From contig JAAXHH010000148.1 of NCBI GenBank assembly GCA_012270975.1, positions 29,780 through 93,779 on the forward strand: 64,000 nucleotides of DNA, given 5' to 3'. Below the pieces are notes generated by a model. It was not told where the DNA came from. It ran no database searches and saw only the letters and a list, made by a program, of their open reading frames with translations. This document shows, piece after piece, positions 17,516-25,262 of this stretch. The first letter of the stretch is position 1, and the number at the start of each line of letters is the position of its first letter. Origin of the DNA: Candidatus Latescibacterota bacterium. GTDB taxonomy: Bacteria; JAAXHH01. The position numbers and the translations under genes are program-made.

Positions 17516-18874
17516 CTAAGCCCTTACCTTCTTTACCGTTTCCCGGATGCTGTCCGACACTATGTCCAGCATGAGATCCGTCTCTGCCCGGGTGATGACG
17601 AGCGGCGGCGCCAGGGCGATCCAGTTGGGATCGAAGCGCGTCAGCAAACCCTTCTCCAGCGCGGTCCGGCCCACGTCCACGCCGAACTTGATCGACGAAT
17701 CGAAGGGATCGCGCGTTTCAGGGTCCGCCACGAATTCGACGCCTGCCAGCAGGCCGCAACCCCGGACGTCCCCCACGATCCCGAATTCCCGTAAATCCTC
17801 CAGCCGCTGCCGGAGATAGTCGCCCATCTCACGCGAGCGTGCGCACAGATTCCGTTCCTCGATCTCCGCCAGGTTCGCCAGCCCGGCCGCCGCGGCCAGT
17901 GGATTTCCGCCGTAGGTGTGGCCGTGGGAGAACTCGACCTCGTCCTCCTCCCTGCCGAGGAAGGCGGCGGCGATGGAATCACGGAAGGCGATCCCCGCCA
18001 GGGGTACGTACCCGCTGGACATGCCCTTGCCCATGCACAGGATGTCGGGCGTCGCCTCGAATGTCTGGGCCGCGAACATGCTGCCGGTACGGCCGAAGCC
18101 GGTAATGATTTCGTCGTAGATCAGGAGGATTCCGTGCCGGTTGCAGATATCCCGCAGCTCGGGGAGGTACCCCGGCGGCGGCATGATGATGCCCCCGGTG
18201 TTTCCCACGGGCTCCAGGATGAGCGCGGCGATGGTCTCGGCGCCTTCCAGCTCGATGAGGTCCTCCACCGTCCGGGCGCAGAAGACGTCGCAGTCCGGGA
18301 AGGTCTTTTCATAGGGACACCGGTAGCAGGTCGGCGGGTGGACGTGCAGGAAACCGTGCAGCGTGGGTTCGAACATGGTCTTGCGCCGGCGCGTGCCCGT
18401 GGCCGACAGAGCGCCCATGGTCGCGCCGTGGTACCCGTGAAACCGAGAGATCACCTTGAACTTACCCGGGTTGCCGGTCTGCCGGTGGTATTGCCTCGCC
18501 AGCTTCATGGCCGCCTCGGTGGCTTCCGATCCGCCGGACAGGAGCTTGATGGTGTTCAGGTCTTCCGGCGTAACTTCCGCCAGCCGCTGGACCAGCTCAA
18601 TGGCCGGGGGACTGGTGGCGTGCAGCGGCGGCGCGAAGGCCATGGTATCCAGCTGCGCCTTGACCGCCTGGATGATCCGCCGGTTGTTGTGGCCCGCGTT
18701 CACGGTAAAGATGCCGGATATGCCGTCCAGGATCCGGCGTCCGTTTACGTCCTCGTACCAGACACCGTCCGCCTTCCGGATGACGAGGGGATCCTCGATG
18801 AAGGTCTCCATCTGGCGCAGGTCAAGGACGAGCCGCCGCAGGGATTCAGGCGCGGTGAGCAGTTCGGTATTCAT
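17516..18874 (-). CDS. class III (aspartate family) PLP-dependent aminotransferase
   Basis: 452 aa of normal family length. The PLP site is seen in LSGGSEATEAAMKLAR, the DEIITGFGRTG motif and the Schiff-base lysine in CMGKGMSSGY. HGHTYGGNPLAAAAGLA is a further family block. A cysteine cluster in TCYRCPYEKTFPDCDVFCA is typical of the subgroup annotated as aspartate aminotransferase family / 4-aminobutyrate-like enzymes. Amino donor unknown. It is 78 bases upstream of the Tat aminotransferase on the same strand. Confidence 0.88.
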   Translation of the reverse strand: MNTELLTAPESLRRLVLDLRQMETFIEDPLVIRKADGVWYEDVNGRRILDGISGIFTVNAGHNNRRIIQAVKAQLDTMAFAPPLHATSPPAIELVQRLAEVTPEDLNTIKLLSGGSEATEAAMKLARQYHRQTGNPGKFKVISRFHGYHGATMGALSATGTRRRKTMFEPTLHGFLHVHPPTCYRCPYEKTFPDCDVFCARTVEDLIELEGAETIAALILEPVGNTGGIIMPPPGYLPELRDICNRHGILLIYDEIITGFGRTGSMFAAQTFEATPDILCMGKGMSSGYVPLAGIAFRDSIAAAFLGREEDEVEFSHGHTYGGNPLAAAAGLANLAEIEERNLCARSREMGDYLRQRLEDLREFGIVGDVRGCGLLAGVEFVADPETRDPFDSSIKFGVDVGRTALEKGLLTRFDPNWIALAPPLVITRAETDLMLDIVSDSIRETVKKVRA

Positions 18875-18925
18875 CGGGTAATCTCTCGAGCGCGGGCAAA
18901 ACGGGGGCGTGCATGTGGCCGCCGA

Positions 18926-19459
18926 CTAATACAGCGTGTCGATGACGACGTCCGCCCTGGAATCTCCGATGACCACCCGGGGGATGACGCCTTCCATGTC
19001 CCCGGACTGGGGGACGCCGGCGTTTCCGTCCAGGTCGATGCGCGCCACGATGGTGACTTCACCGGTGAAAGGCGGCCCCTGGACCGCCTGGTCCGCCTCG
19101 GTCAGCGTGTAGGCCATGGGAAACCGCAGGCCTTGGAATCGCTTGACGGCCACGGGTGGTCCGCCCGCGCCCCGTCTCGCCATGACGTAAAGGGTCTCGG
19201 AGCCCCTGAGGCGCGCGAAGAGTTCCGGCGTGATGTCGATGGTCCCAGAAACGCTTGCCCCGCCTGCCGGGACCCCGGTGGGCTGTCCTTCCTCGAAGCT
19301 TCGGCCTGCCACCCGGCTGCCGTCGACCGGCCGCTGCGCTTCCACCATGGACCTTCCGGAAACCCGGCCGCCATCTTCGGGCAAAGGACGCAGATTCTGG
19401 TCGCATCCGCACCAGAACAGCAGGCCCATCAGGATCGATTTAAGATGGTATGCGCGCAT
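18926..19459 (-). CDS. CcmI C-terminal-domain-like protein, probable lipoprotein
   Basis: About 177 aa from ATG 19459. After an N-terminal hydrophobic segment with a GC pair (LLFWCGC, an imperfect lipobox) and a disordered Gly/Arg linker, the last 110 residues read like the apocytochrome-binding C-terminal domain of cytochrome c maturation protein CcmI: VSGTIDITPEL, TLYVMARR...GPPVAVKR, PMAYTLTEAD and ARIDLDGNAG..SGDMEG. No other ccm gene or TPR region is present, so this is a stand-alone version of the domain whose partner is unknown. Confidence 0.6.
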   Translation of the reverse strand: MRAYHLKSILMGLLFWCGCDQNLRPLPEDGGRVSGRSMVEAQRPVDGSRVAGRSFEEGQPTGVPAGGASVSGTIDITPELFARLRGSETLYVMARRGAGGPPVAVKRFQGLRFPMAYTLTEADQAVQGPPFTGEVTIVARIDLDGNAGVPQSGDMEGVIPRVVIGDSRADVVIDTLY

Positions 19460-19595
19460 GATTCGAAAGGGATCCCGCCGCCGGGAAGGCCTTGGTTTCA
19501 AGGATGTTTTTCATCTCCGGATTACTCCGGATAGTCTAGGCGAACCGCCGGCCGTTGTCAACCTCTATGTACCTGTCCGCGCATGAAGAAAAACC

Positions 19596-19625
19596 TTGAC
19601 TTCGCCCTCACGCCGATCCTAACAT
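19596..19625 (+). promoter_or_regulatory. candidate promoter of the cold-shock/VOC gene
   Basis: TTGACT (19596-19601) and TAACAT (19620-19625) with an 18-base spacer lie in the gap between divergent genes, leaving a leader of about 180 bases before the ATG at 19812. Confidence 0.4.
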
Positions 19626-19631
19626 GAGACT

Positions 19632-19811
19632 TTGTTACCGGTCCCGGGACCGGGTCAGCCGACACGGTTTCGCAGGCGGGCGAAACACCAGTGCTCGTCT
19701 TCATCGCTGCGCCACCCAAAGGTGGAATGGTCTCACCCGATTCCACCCTCCCATTGCGCCACACCGGATCTTGTTTTCTCACCGGTTCCACGGAACCAGG
19801 ACGGACGGGCC
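19632..19811 (+). promoter_or_regulatory. structured 5' leader of the cold-shock/VOC gene
   Basis: The stretch holds no gene. It has a perfect 16-bp palindrome CCGGTCCCGGGACCGG (19638-19653) and three more hairpins: GTTTCGC/GCGAAAC (19667-19686), CCACC/GGTGG (19712-19725) and GGTTCC/GGAACC (19784-19797), the last just before the ATG. Long folded leaders are typical of cold-shock mRNAs, so a temperature-responsive leader is possible but inferred. Confidence 0.45.
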
Positions 19812-20444
19812 ATGCCTCAAGGTACGATTTCCAGGTTGAATCAGACCAGGGGATACGGGTTCATCAACACGCCGGATAACGAGGACCTGTTTTTCCACCG
19901 ATCCAACATCAAGGATGCACAGTTTTCGTTGCTGCAGGTCGGCGACCGGGTGGCCTATACCGTGCAGTTCACCTCGCGCGGGCCCCGGGCCGACGAGGTC
20001 CAGGTCCACAATCAGTCAACGAAACTCCAGGTAAACCTGGCCGTGAAGGACCTGCAGGTCTCCGCCGCGTTCTACACGGAAACCCTTGGTTTCAAGGAAC
20101 GCGCAAACAGTCCGGGTTACATCCTGCTCCAACGTAACGACCTGGTGCTGGGACTGAAGACGGACGAGTTGCTCTGGTATCCGGACCCGGGAGAACAGCC
20201 CGTCGAGTTGCTCGTTCGGGGCGTGGGCGTCGAACTGGTCCTGGAGGCTTCGGATATCGATCAGTTCCATGCACGGATGCAACAGGCCGGCGTGGTCATA
20301 TACGAACCGCTGAAAGAACAGCCCTGGGGCGCCACGGACTTTCGCATGCTGGATCCGGACGGGTACTACTGGCGGATCACGTCCCCCCGCGAACAGGACT
20401 CCGTCCCCGCCGAAGAAGAGCCCATGGAAGGAGAACCCGCGTGA
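19812..20444 (+). CDS. cold-shock domain fused to a VOC (glyoxalase/bleomycin-resistance-like) domain
   Basis: 210 aa. Residues 1-70 form a cold-shock domain: GTISRLNQTRGYGFI (RNP1-like), LFFHRSNI (RNP2-like) and VGDRVAYTV. Residues 73-193 form a VOC domain starting VNLAVKDLQVSAAFYTETLGF and ending FRMLDPDGYYWRI. A short acidic tail follows. Cold-shock domains bind single-stranded nucleic acid; VOC domains form metal-dependent enzymes or drug-binding proteins. The fusion is continuous in one frame with no sign of a join error. The GTG of the next gene overlaps its stop. Confidence 0.85.
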   Translation: MPQGTISRLNQTRGYGFINTPDNEDLFFHRSNIKDAQFSLLQVGDRVAYTVQFTSRGPRADEVQVHNQSTKLQVNLAVKDLQVSAAFYTETLGFKERANSPGYILLQRNDLVLGLKTDELLWYPDPGEQPVELLVRGVGVELVLEASDIDQFHARMQQAGVVIYEPLKEQPWGATDFRMLDPDGYYWRITSPREQDSVPAEEEPMEGEPA

Positions 20445-21178
20445 GTTTTCTGGGGATCGATATCGGCGGAACGGGCATTAAGGGCGCGCCGGTCTGCCTG
20501 GAAACCGGAAAACTCGAGACGGAACGGTACAGGATCGCCACCCCCAGGCCGGCCACCCCGAAGGACGTCATCAAGACCGCGGCGGAAATCGTCCGGCACT
20601 TCGACCTGCCGGGACCCGTAGGCTTCGGTTTTCCGGCGGTAATCAAGAAAGGCACGGTGCGGACCGCCGCGAACATCGACCCCTCCTGGATCGGTGTCAA
20701 CGCCGCCGAACGCATGGCGAAGGCGACAGACCGGCCGGTGGTTTTCGTGAACGACGCGGATGCCGCCGGGATCGCGGAAATGCGGTACGGCGCGGGCAGG
20801 GACAGGGACGGGGTCGTGGTCATCGCAACCCTGGGAACCGGCATCGGCACCTCCCTGTTCATCGACGGCGCGCTCGTGCCCAGCACGGAATTCGGCCACA
20901 TCGAGATGAAAGGGCGCGTGGCGGAGAAATACGCCGCGGAAAGCGTGCGGAAGGCGAAGGGGCTGGGCTGGCTGGAATGGGGCGAACGCGTGAACGAGTA
21001 CCTCTGCAAGCTGGACGAATTGATCCGCCCCGACCTGATCATCGTAGGCGGCGGCGCCAGCAACAAGTATGAAAAGTTCTCTCCGTGCTTCACCGTGGAC
21101 ACCGAGGTCGTGCCCGCCCTGCTGCGAAACCAGGCCGGGATCATCGGGGCGGCCCTCGCCGCGCAGACCGCCGCGTGA
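20441..21178 (+). CDS. ppgK: polyphosphate glucokinase-like ROK family kinase
   Basis: 245 aa. GTG start within the GTGA overlap, supported by AAGGAG at the correct distance. FLGIDIGGTGIKGA is the phosphate-binding loop, FVNDADAAG holds the catalytic Asp, and ATLGTGIGTS plus EFGHIEMKGR fit the short ROK kinases that use polyphosphate or ATP to phosphorylate glucose. The full ROK zinc-binding cysteine cluster is absent, as expected for PpgK. Coupled to the cold-shock/VOC gene. Confidence 0.85.
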   Translation: MSFLGIDIGGTGIKGAPVCLETGKLETERYRIATPRPATPKDVIKTAAEIVRHFDLPGPVGFGFPAVIKKGTVRTAANIDPSWIGVNAAERMAKATDRPVVFVNDADAAGIAEMRYGAGRDRDGVVVIATLGTGIGTSLFIDGALVPSTEFGHIEMKGRVAEKYAAESVRKAKGLGWLEWGERVNEYLCKLDELIRPDLIIVGGGASNKYEKFSPCFTVDTEVVPALLRNQAGIIGAALAAQTAA

Positions 21179-21205
21179 CCTGAGGGTTCGACGAAAGCAT
21201 CGTAC

Positions 21206-22089
21206 ATGTCCATACTAACCAAGTCGAAGCTGTTTCCCATGTTGCCCGAAGAGGTCCGCGGGCACGTGACCGAAAGTCACCGCCTTTCCCCGTCCAGCCG
21301 GCTCAGGAACAGGAAGCAGGCCGGGGAATTCATCCAGGAACGGTGTTTCGTCTCGGTTTTTTCCGGAACGGAACTTCCCAGCATCCAGGAGGCGATAGAC
21401 GGCAGGACCGATCTTGCCGGCAACGGTGACCGGATAAGCACGGGACAGGGGATCGCCAGCATCTGGCTGAGCGACCTGCCGGAAGCCGTTCCCTGTCTAT
21501 TCGGCACCTTCGTCAAGCGCAGACCCACGCTGGTCGCCCGGAAGCACTGGGCGGCCCTGCTGGCCATGGAAGGGGAAGGATTCCAGGGCGCCCGGGAGCA
21601 CAACCGGATTTCCCCGGCGGCTTTTCGTCTGGCCGACTGCATCGAGCGGGACGGTCCCGCCACGGGACAAGCGCTGCGTGATCGTCTCGCCGGATCGGCC
21701 CGCATGGACGGGCGAACCTTCCGCAGGGCGCTGCTGGAGCTCGAGAAGCTGTGGTTGATCATTCCCGGACGGACCGGCCGGCCTGGAAAGAACGTTCATG
21801 GCACGGCTTCATGCGTCTGGGAACTGACGAAGCGGTGGGTGCCCGACGACATCGAACGGGAAGCCGCCTCCATGACCCGCCGGCACGCCATGCGCAGCCT
21901 GATCGTGGGCGCTGTGGATTCCGCGGGGCTGTCGACGAGCAGGCGGTCTACCGGTGGTTCGGCTGGCCCCGGTCCATGACGGGCGCCCTTGTGAACGAAG
22001 CCCTGTCGGCTGAAGCGTGCTACCGGGTGGAAGGGCCCAACCCCGTGATCATATCCAGTTCGCTGGCCGAAATCTGGCCAGGCGTTTAG
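21206..22089 (+). pseudogene. winged-helix-like protein, frameshifted near 21,925
   Basis: The first frame (21206-21979) gives about 240 sensible residues including a helical region that looks winged-helix-like (LRDRLAGSARMDGRTFRRALLELEKLWLI). It then turns into a Ser/Gly-rich tail just after VGAVDSAG. The natural continuation (AVDEQAVYRWFGWPRSM to EIWPGV) is in the next frame up to 22089. Adding one G to the GGGG run at 21925-21928 restores a single 294-residue protein. This may be a true one-base deletion or a base-calling error. There is a weak resemblance to YcaQ/AlkZ-like glycosylases that I cannot confirm. Confidence 0.65.
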
Positions 22090-22104
22090 CACGGCTTTCC
22101 GCTT

Positions 22105-22875
22105 ATGCGGCTTTACCACGATGACGACCAGGTCCGGCTCTGGCAGGGCGATGCGCGGTATATGGACCTGGTTCCCGACGAATGCGCCGGCCTGGTGCTG
22201 ACCTGCCCGCCGTGGTGGGACAGCGGCGACTACGGCCACCCTGATCAGATCGGATTCGGCCAGTCCTATCCCGACTTCCTGGCTTCCCTGTCCAGTGTGT
22301 GGGCGCACTGCCTCCGTTGCCTGATGCCCGGCAGGGCGATCATCGTGTGGATCGCCGACCTGCTCTGGCGGGAGGAACCGGTCGCGCTGGTGGCGGACAC
22401 GCACCGTGGCCTCCAGGAGGCCGGATTTCGATACGAGGCGACCTGGTACTGGTTCGAACCGGGGAAGAAACCGCGGAAGGAAGCGGCGGATGTCCTGCTG
22501 CCGCTGGGATGCCGTCCCAAGGCGCACGCCGAGACGATCCTGGTCTACCGGAAGCCCGGCGAACCCGAGCCGCCGGCGCCTGATGTCATGGAGAAAAGCC
22601 GTGTGCCGGAGGAAGCATGGCGGGCGGGCCGCCAGGCCGTATGGACGCCCGATGAAAACCTGGAAGACCCCTACAGGCGCCTGATCCGCCTCTGGTCATA
22701 CGCGGGAGAAACGGTCCTGGATCCCTTTGCCGGCCAGGGGGCCATCGCCCTGGCCGCGCGCTCGCTGGAACGGCGCTGCGTCACGGTGGAATTGAATCCC
22801 GACTCCTGCCGCCACATCGCCGCGCTCCTCACGGCGCCTCACATGCCGTGTTCAGCCAGCAGGCGCCGCAGGTAG
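22105..22875 (+). CDS. orphan DNA methyltransferase (N4-cytosine/N6-adenine type)
   Basis: 256 aa. The catalytic motif TCPPWW (residues 33-38) precedes the SAM-binding motif DPFAGQG (near residue 205), the beta-class order. The S/T-P-P-W form leans towards N4-cytosine methylation. A DNA-recognition segment lies between them. No nuclease gene is adjacent, and the gene 5' of it is frameshifted. The 3' end overlaps the convergent isomerase gene by 37 bases and ends in an Arg-rich tail. Recognition sequence unknown. Confidence 0.85.
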   Translation: MRLYHDDDQVRLWQGDARYMDLVPDECAGLVLTCPPWWDSGDYGHPDQIGFGQSYPDFLASLSSVWAHCLRCLMPGRAIIVWIADLLWREEPVALVADTHRGLQEAGFRYEATWYWFEPGKKPRKEAADVLLPLGCRPKAHAETILVYRKPGEPEPPAPDVMEKSRVPEEAWRAGRQAVWTPDENLEDPYRRLIRLWSYAGETVLDPFAGQGAIALAARSLERRCVTVELNPDSCRHIAALLTAPHMPCSASRRRR

Positions 22876-23675
22876 GCGACGGCCTTGGGCACCGCGCTTT
22901 CCTCGGCTTCGACGTCCTGGCCTTCGTAGACGACCGACATCCAGCCATTGAACCCGACGTTCTTCAGGATCCCCAGTATGCGGGGATAGTCCAGCCACAC
23001 TTCCTCGCCGGACTGGACGCGGTAGAATTTCGCCCGGACGTGCACCGCGTAGGGCGCGCTTTTCTCCATGCTGCCATAGAAATCGTAGGCCGGATCGGGA
23101 TTGCCTCTGCTTCCCGACGCACCCGGTGATCCGGCATACTGGCCCGTGTCCAGGATGTGCGTGAAGCCGGGATGATCCACCTCGTTGAGGATCCGCACCA
23201 CGTCGTCGCCCGTGCGGGTCACGCAACCGTGGTTGTGGTTGTGCAGTCCCACGGCGACGCCCCGAGAGGCTCCGTGGGCGACCACCTCCGAAATCGCGTA
23301 GATCATGCGGGACCAGGTGACGTAGGCGGGCGTATCGTCCCGGTCCCACGCGGCGAAGATGCGCACCATCGGCACGTGCAGCCGCGCGGCCACGTCGATC
23401 CAGTGATTCACCATCTCGATTTCCGCGGAGATCTCCCCGGCGGGCTTCCCGAAGTTGTTGCTGATGCCCAGGTAGGAAATGGCCAGCCCCCGTTGCAGGC
23501 ATCGCATGCGCACGTCCCCCAGATACGCGTCGTCTTCCGATGCCAGCGCCCTGGTATGGATGTCGATCCCGTCAAGTCCCAGCTCACGCGCGCGGTCGAT
23601 GAAGTCGAAGAGGTCCATGCGGCCATCCTGAATGGCGCGGCTGTAGCTGAGGGACATGCATCCGAGTTTGATCAC
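22839..23675 (-). CDS. sugar phosphate isomerase/epimerase family TIM-barrel protein
   Basis: 278 aa. Pattern of the AP-endonuclease-2-like TIM barrels: LGLDGIDIHTRAL, HVPMVRIFAAWD, VAVGLHNHNHG, HILDTGQYAG and VVYEGQD, carrying the His/Asp/Glu metal ligands. Such proteins isomerise or epimerise sugars; substrate unknown. Its ATG overlaps the stop of the upstream helical gene by four bases, suggesting coupling. Confidence 0.83.
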   Translation of the reverse strand: MIKLGCMSLSYSRAIQDGRMDLFDFIDRARELGLDGIDIHTRALASEDDAYLGDVRMRCLQRGLAISYLGISNNFGKPAGEISAEIEMVNHWIDVAARLHVPMVRIFAAWDRDDTPAYVTWSRMIYAISEVVAHGASRGVAVGLHNHNHGCVTRTGDDVVRILNEVDHPGFTHILDTGQYAGSPGASGSRGNPDPAYDFYGSMEKSAPYAVHVRAKFYRVQSGEEVWLDYPRILGILKNVGFNGWMSVVYEGQDVEAEESAVPKAVAYLRRLLAEHGM

Positions 23676-24778
23676 TTCGAGGCATCCTCTCTCCCGCCGG
23701 GCTGGCTGTTGCCGGCGCGGTCGTTTTCATCGCGGACCTGACTGTCGCCTTCCATCGAACAGGACTGCTCCAGGAAATAGACCATCACGTACTCTTCCGC
23801 CGTGCGCTTGGGACCGGGCAGGTTTCGGATCCGCCGTGCGTGGGCTTCGAGGTGGCGCTTTACGAAGAACAGGTAGAGCCGGGTGACGAAGTCGGTCGCC
23901 GTATGGTTGTAGAGATACGTGGGCGGCAGCGAGAGCGTCGTGCCCACCCTGACGTTGGCGTCCGCCTCCGTTTTTTCCTGTCCCTTCAGCAGCCTGTCGC
24001 TCAACGATTCGAGCTCCTCGGTGGACACGCTGAAGAGAAACTCGCGAAAGGCCTGCAGTTCCTCCGGCGGACAGGTTTTCCGGGAGAAGTAGTCGAGGAA
24101 CCGGATGTCGCCGCCGGCGCGCATCAGTGCGAAAATCTCGGACACGCCCATGAGGGTGCCCAGCTGCACGGTGGTCTGCCGCCGGGCTTCCCAGGTGGTT
24201 TCGAGGACGGGCAGGAAGGCTTCGATACGGCGGGAGAACCGGTCTTCCCAAAGGTGGGTCAGGGCGGTGGCCGCCTTGATACGGACCGCGCGATCCAGGC
24301 TGTCGTCGCAGACAACGGCGATCAGGAGAGATTCGATCACCTTGTTGTGGATGCTTTGGCTGATCCGGCTGCCGATGGCGTCTTCCACGGCCGTGAATTC
24401 GTCCCGGTCCCCCAGCGCCTCCTGGGCAACCTGGTGCAGGAGACGAAACAGGTTGAGCCTGGCCATGACGTACACCTGCCCGACCGCGGCCCGCATGGGA
24501 AGCAGCATGTCGACGGTGAAGAGCGTGGCGTTGGACAGCGCCTCGATGAGGGAAGCGGCATCCCGCCGCTGCTGGCCGAGGGACTGGCTTTCCAGCAGGG
24601 AAGGATAGGCGTTCATGACCCTGGCCAGGTCGCTCAACCGGGCAATGGCTTCGCAGATTGCCTTGTCGAGATGCGCGGCGTCGGGATTCCTGCATTCCTT
24701 CAGCGAATCGGTGATGTCCCGGATCAGCCGCTTTTCGTCTTGCGTCAGGACGGGCGTATCGAGGGTGGTCGTGTCCAA
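23672..24778 (-). CDS. all-helical protein of unknown function (HEAT-like)
   Basis: 368 aa. Predominantly amphipathic helices, with a central part reminiscent of HEAT-type repeats (LDRAVRIKAATALTHLWEDRFSRRI). Neither a signal peptide nor a catalytic motif is seen. The last 30 residues are charged and probably disordered. Coupled to the sugar isomerase gene by an ATGA overlap. I do not recognise the family. Confidence 0.7.
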   Translation of the reverse strand: MDTTTLDTPVLTQDEKRLIRDITDSLKECRNPDAAHLDKAICEAIARLSDLARVMNAYPSLLESQSLGQQRRDAASLIEALSNATLFTVDMLLPMRAAVGQVYVMARLNLFRLLHQVAQEALGDRDEFTAVEDAIGSRISQSIHNKVIESLLIAVVCDDSLDRAVRIKAATALTHLWEDRFSRRIEAFLPVLETTWEARRQTTVQLGTLMGVSEIFALMRAGGDIRFLDYFSRKTCPPEELQAFREFLFSVSTEELESLSDRLLKGQEKTEADANVRVGTTLSLPPTYLYNHTATDFVTRLYLFFVKRHLEAHARRIRNLPGPKRTAEEYVMVYFLEQSCSMEGDSQVRDENDRAGNSQPGGREDASK

Positions 24779-24838
24779 GTGTTCTTGTTTTACCCTTGTT
24801 ACCCTGCGCGCGGGGTGCGCTTTACGTGCTGTTCCCTG

Positions 24839-25159
24839 CTATTCCAGGTAGAAAACCTGCTCCAGCGGCACCATGTTCTCGTCGGCGTGCTTCCCGCCGA
24901 GGTTCTCGAAGTAAGGCGCCATGAACTCCTGCCAGCGCGCGTTGACGTCCGTCTCCGCCATCCTGGCCAGCGCTTTCTCGAAATCCGGTGTCTCGCAGTA
25001 ACCGAAGAGCAGTCCGTCCTCGCGCATGAAGAGCGAGTAGTTGCGCCAACCCGCGTCGCTCAAGGCCTCCAGCATCTCCGGCCAGACCTCCCGGTGGTGC
25101 TTCTTGTAGCCTTCGATCATGTCTTCCTTGACTTTGAGAATGAATGCCACCCGTTGCAT
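24839..25159 (-). CDS. rhaM: L-rhamnose mutarotase-like protein
   Basis: 106 aa from ATG 25159, chosen because AAGGAGAT precedes it at the usual distance. The start MQRVAFILKVKEDM and the block HREVWPEMLEALSDAGWRNYSLF are typical of RhaM (EutJ-like dimeric alpha-beta barrel), which interconverts alpha and beta L-rhamnose. REDGLLFGY and MAETDVNARWQ are further family blocks. No rhamnose kinase or aldolase is nearby. Confidence 0.87.
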   Translation of the reverse strand: MQRVAFILKVKEDMIEGYKKHHREVWPEMLEALSDAGWRNYSLFMREDGLLFGYCETPDFEKALARMAETDVNARWQEFMAPYFENLGGKHADENMVPLEQVFYLE

Positions 25160-25179
25160 GGGGATCTCCTTCATTTATA

Positions 25180-25262
25180 TAGCTTCGCGTACCTGTAACT
25201 CACGTTTTGTACTTGTAACTGACCTTTTCATTCACGCTTTGTACTTATAACTGACCTTCTCG
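25180..25262 (-). repeat. short tandem copy of the PIG-L gene 3' end
   Basis: The last ~30 bases of the PIG-L gene (stop at 25232) are repeated just after its stop: CACGTTTTGTACTTGTAACT and CACGCTTTGTACTTATAACT share most positions, with a partial third unit near 25184. Likely a replication slip. Confidence 0.6.
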
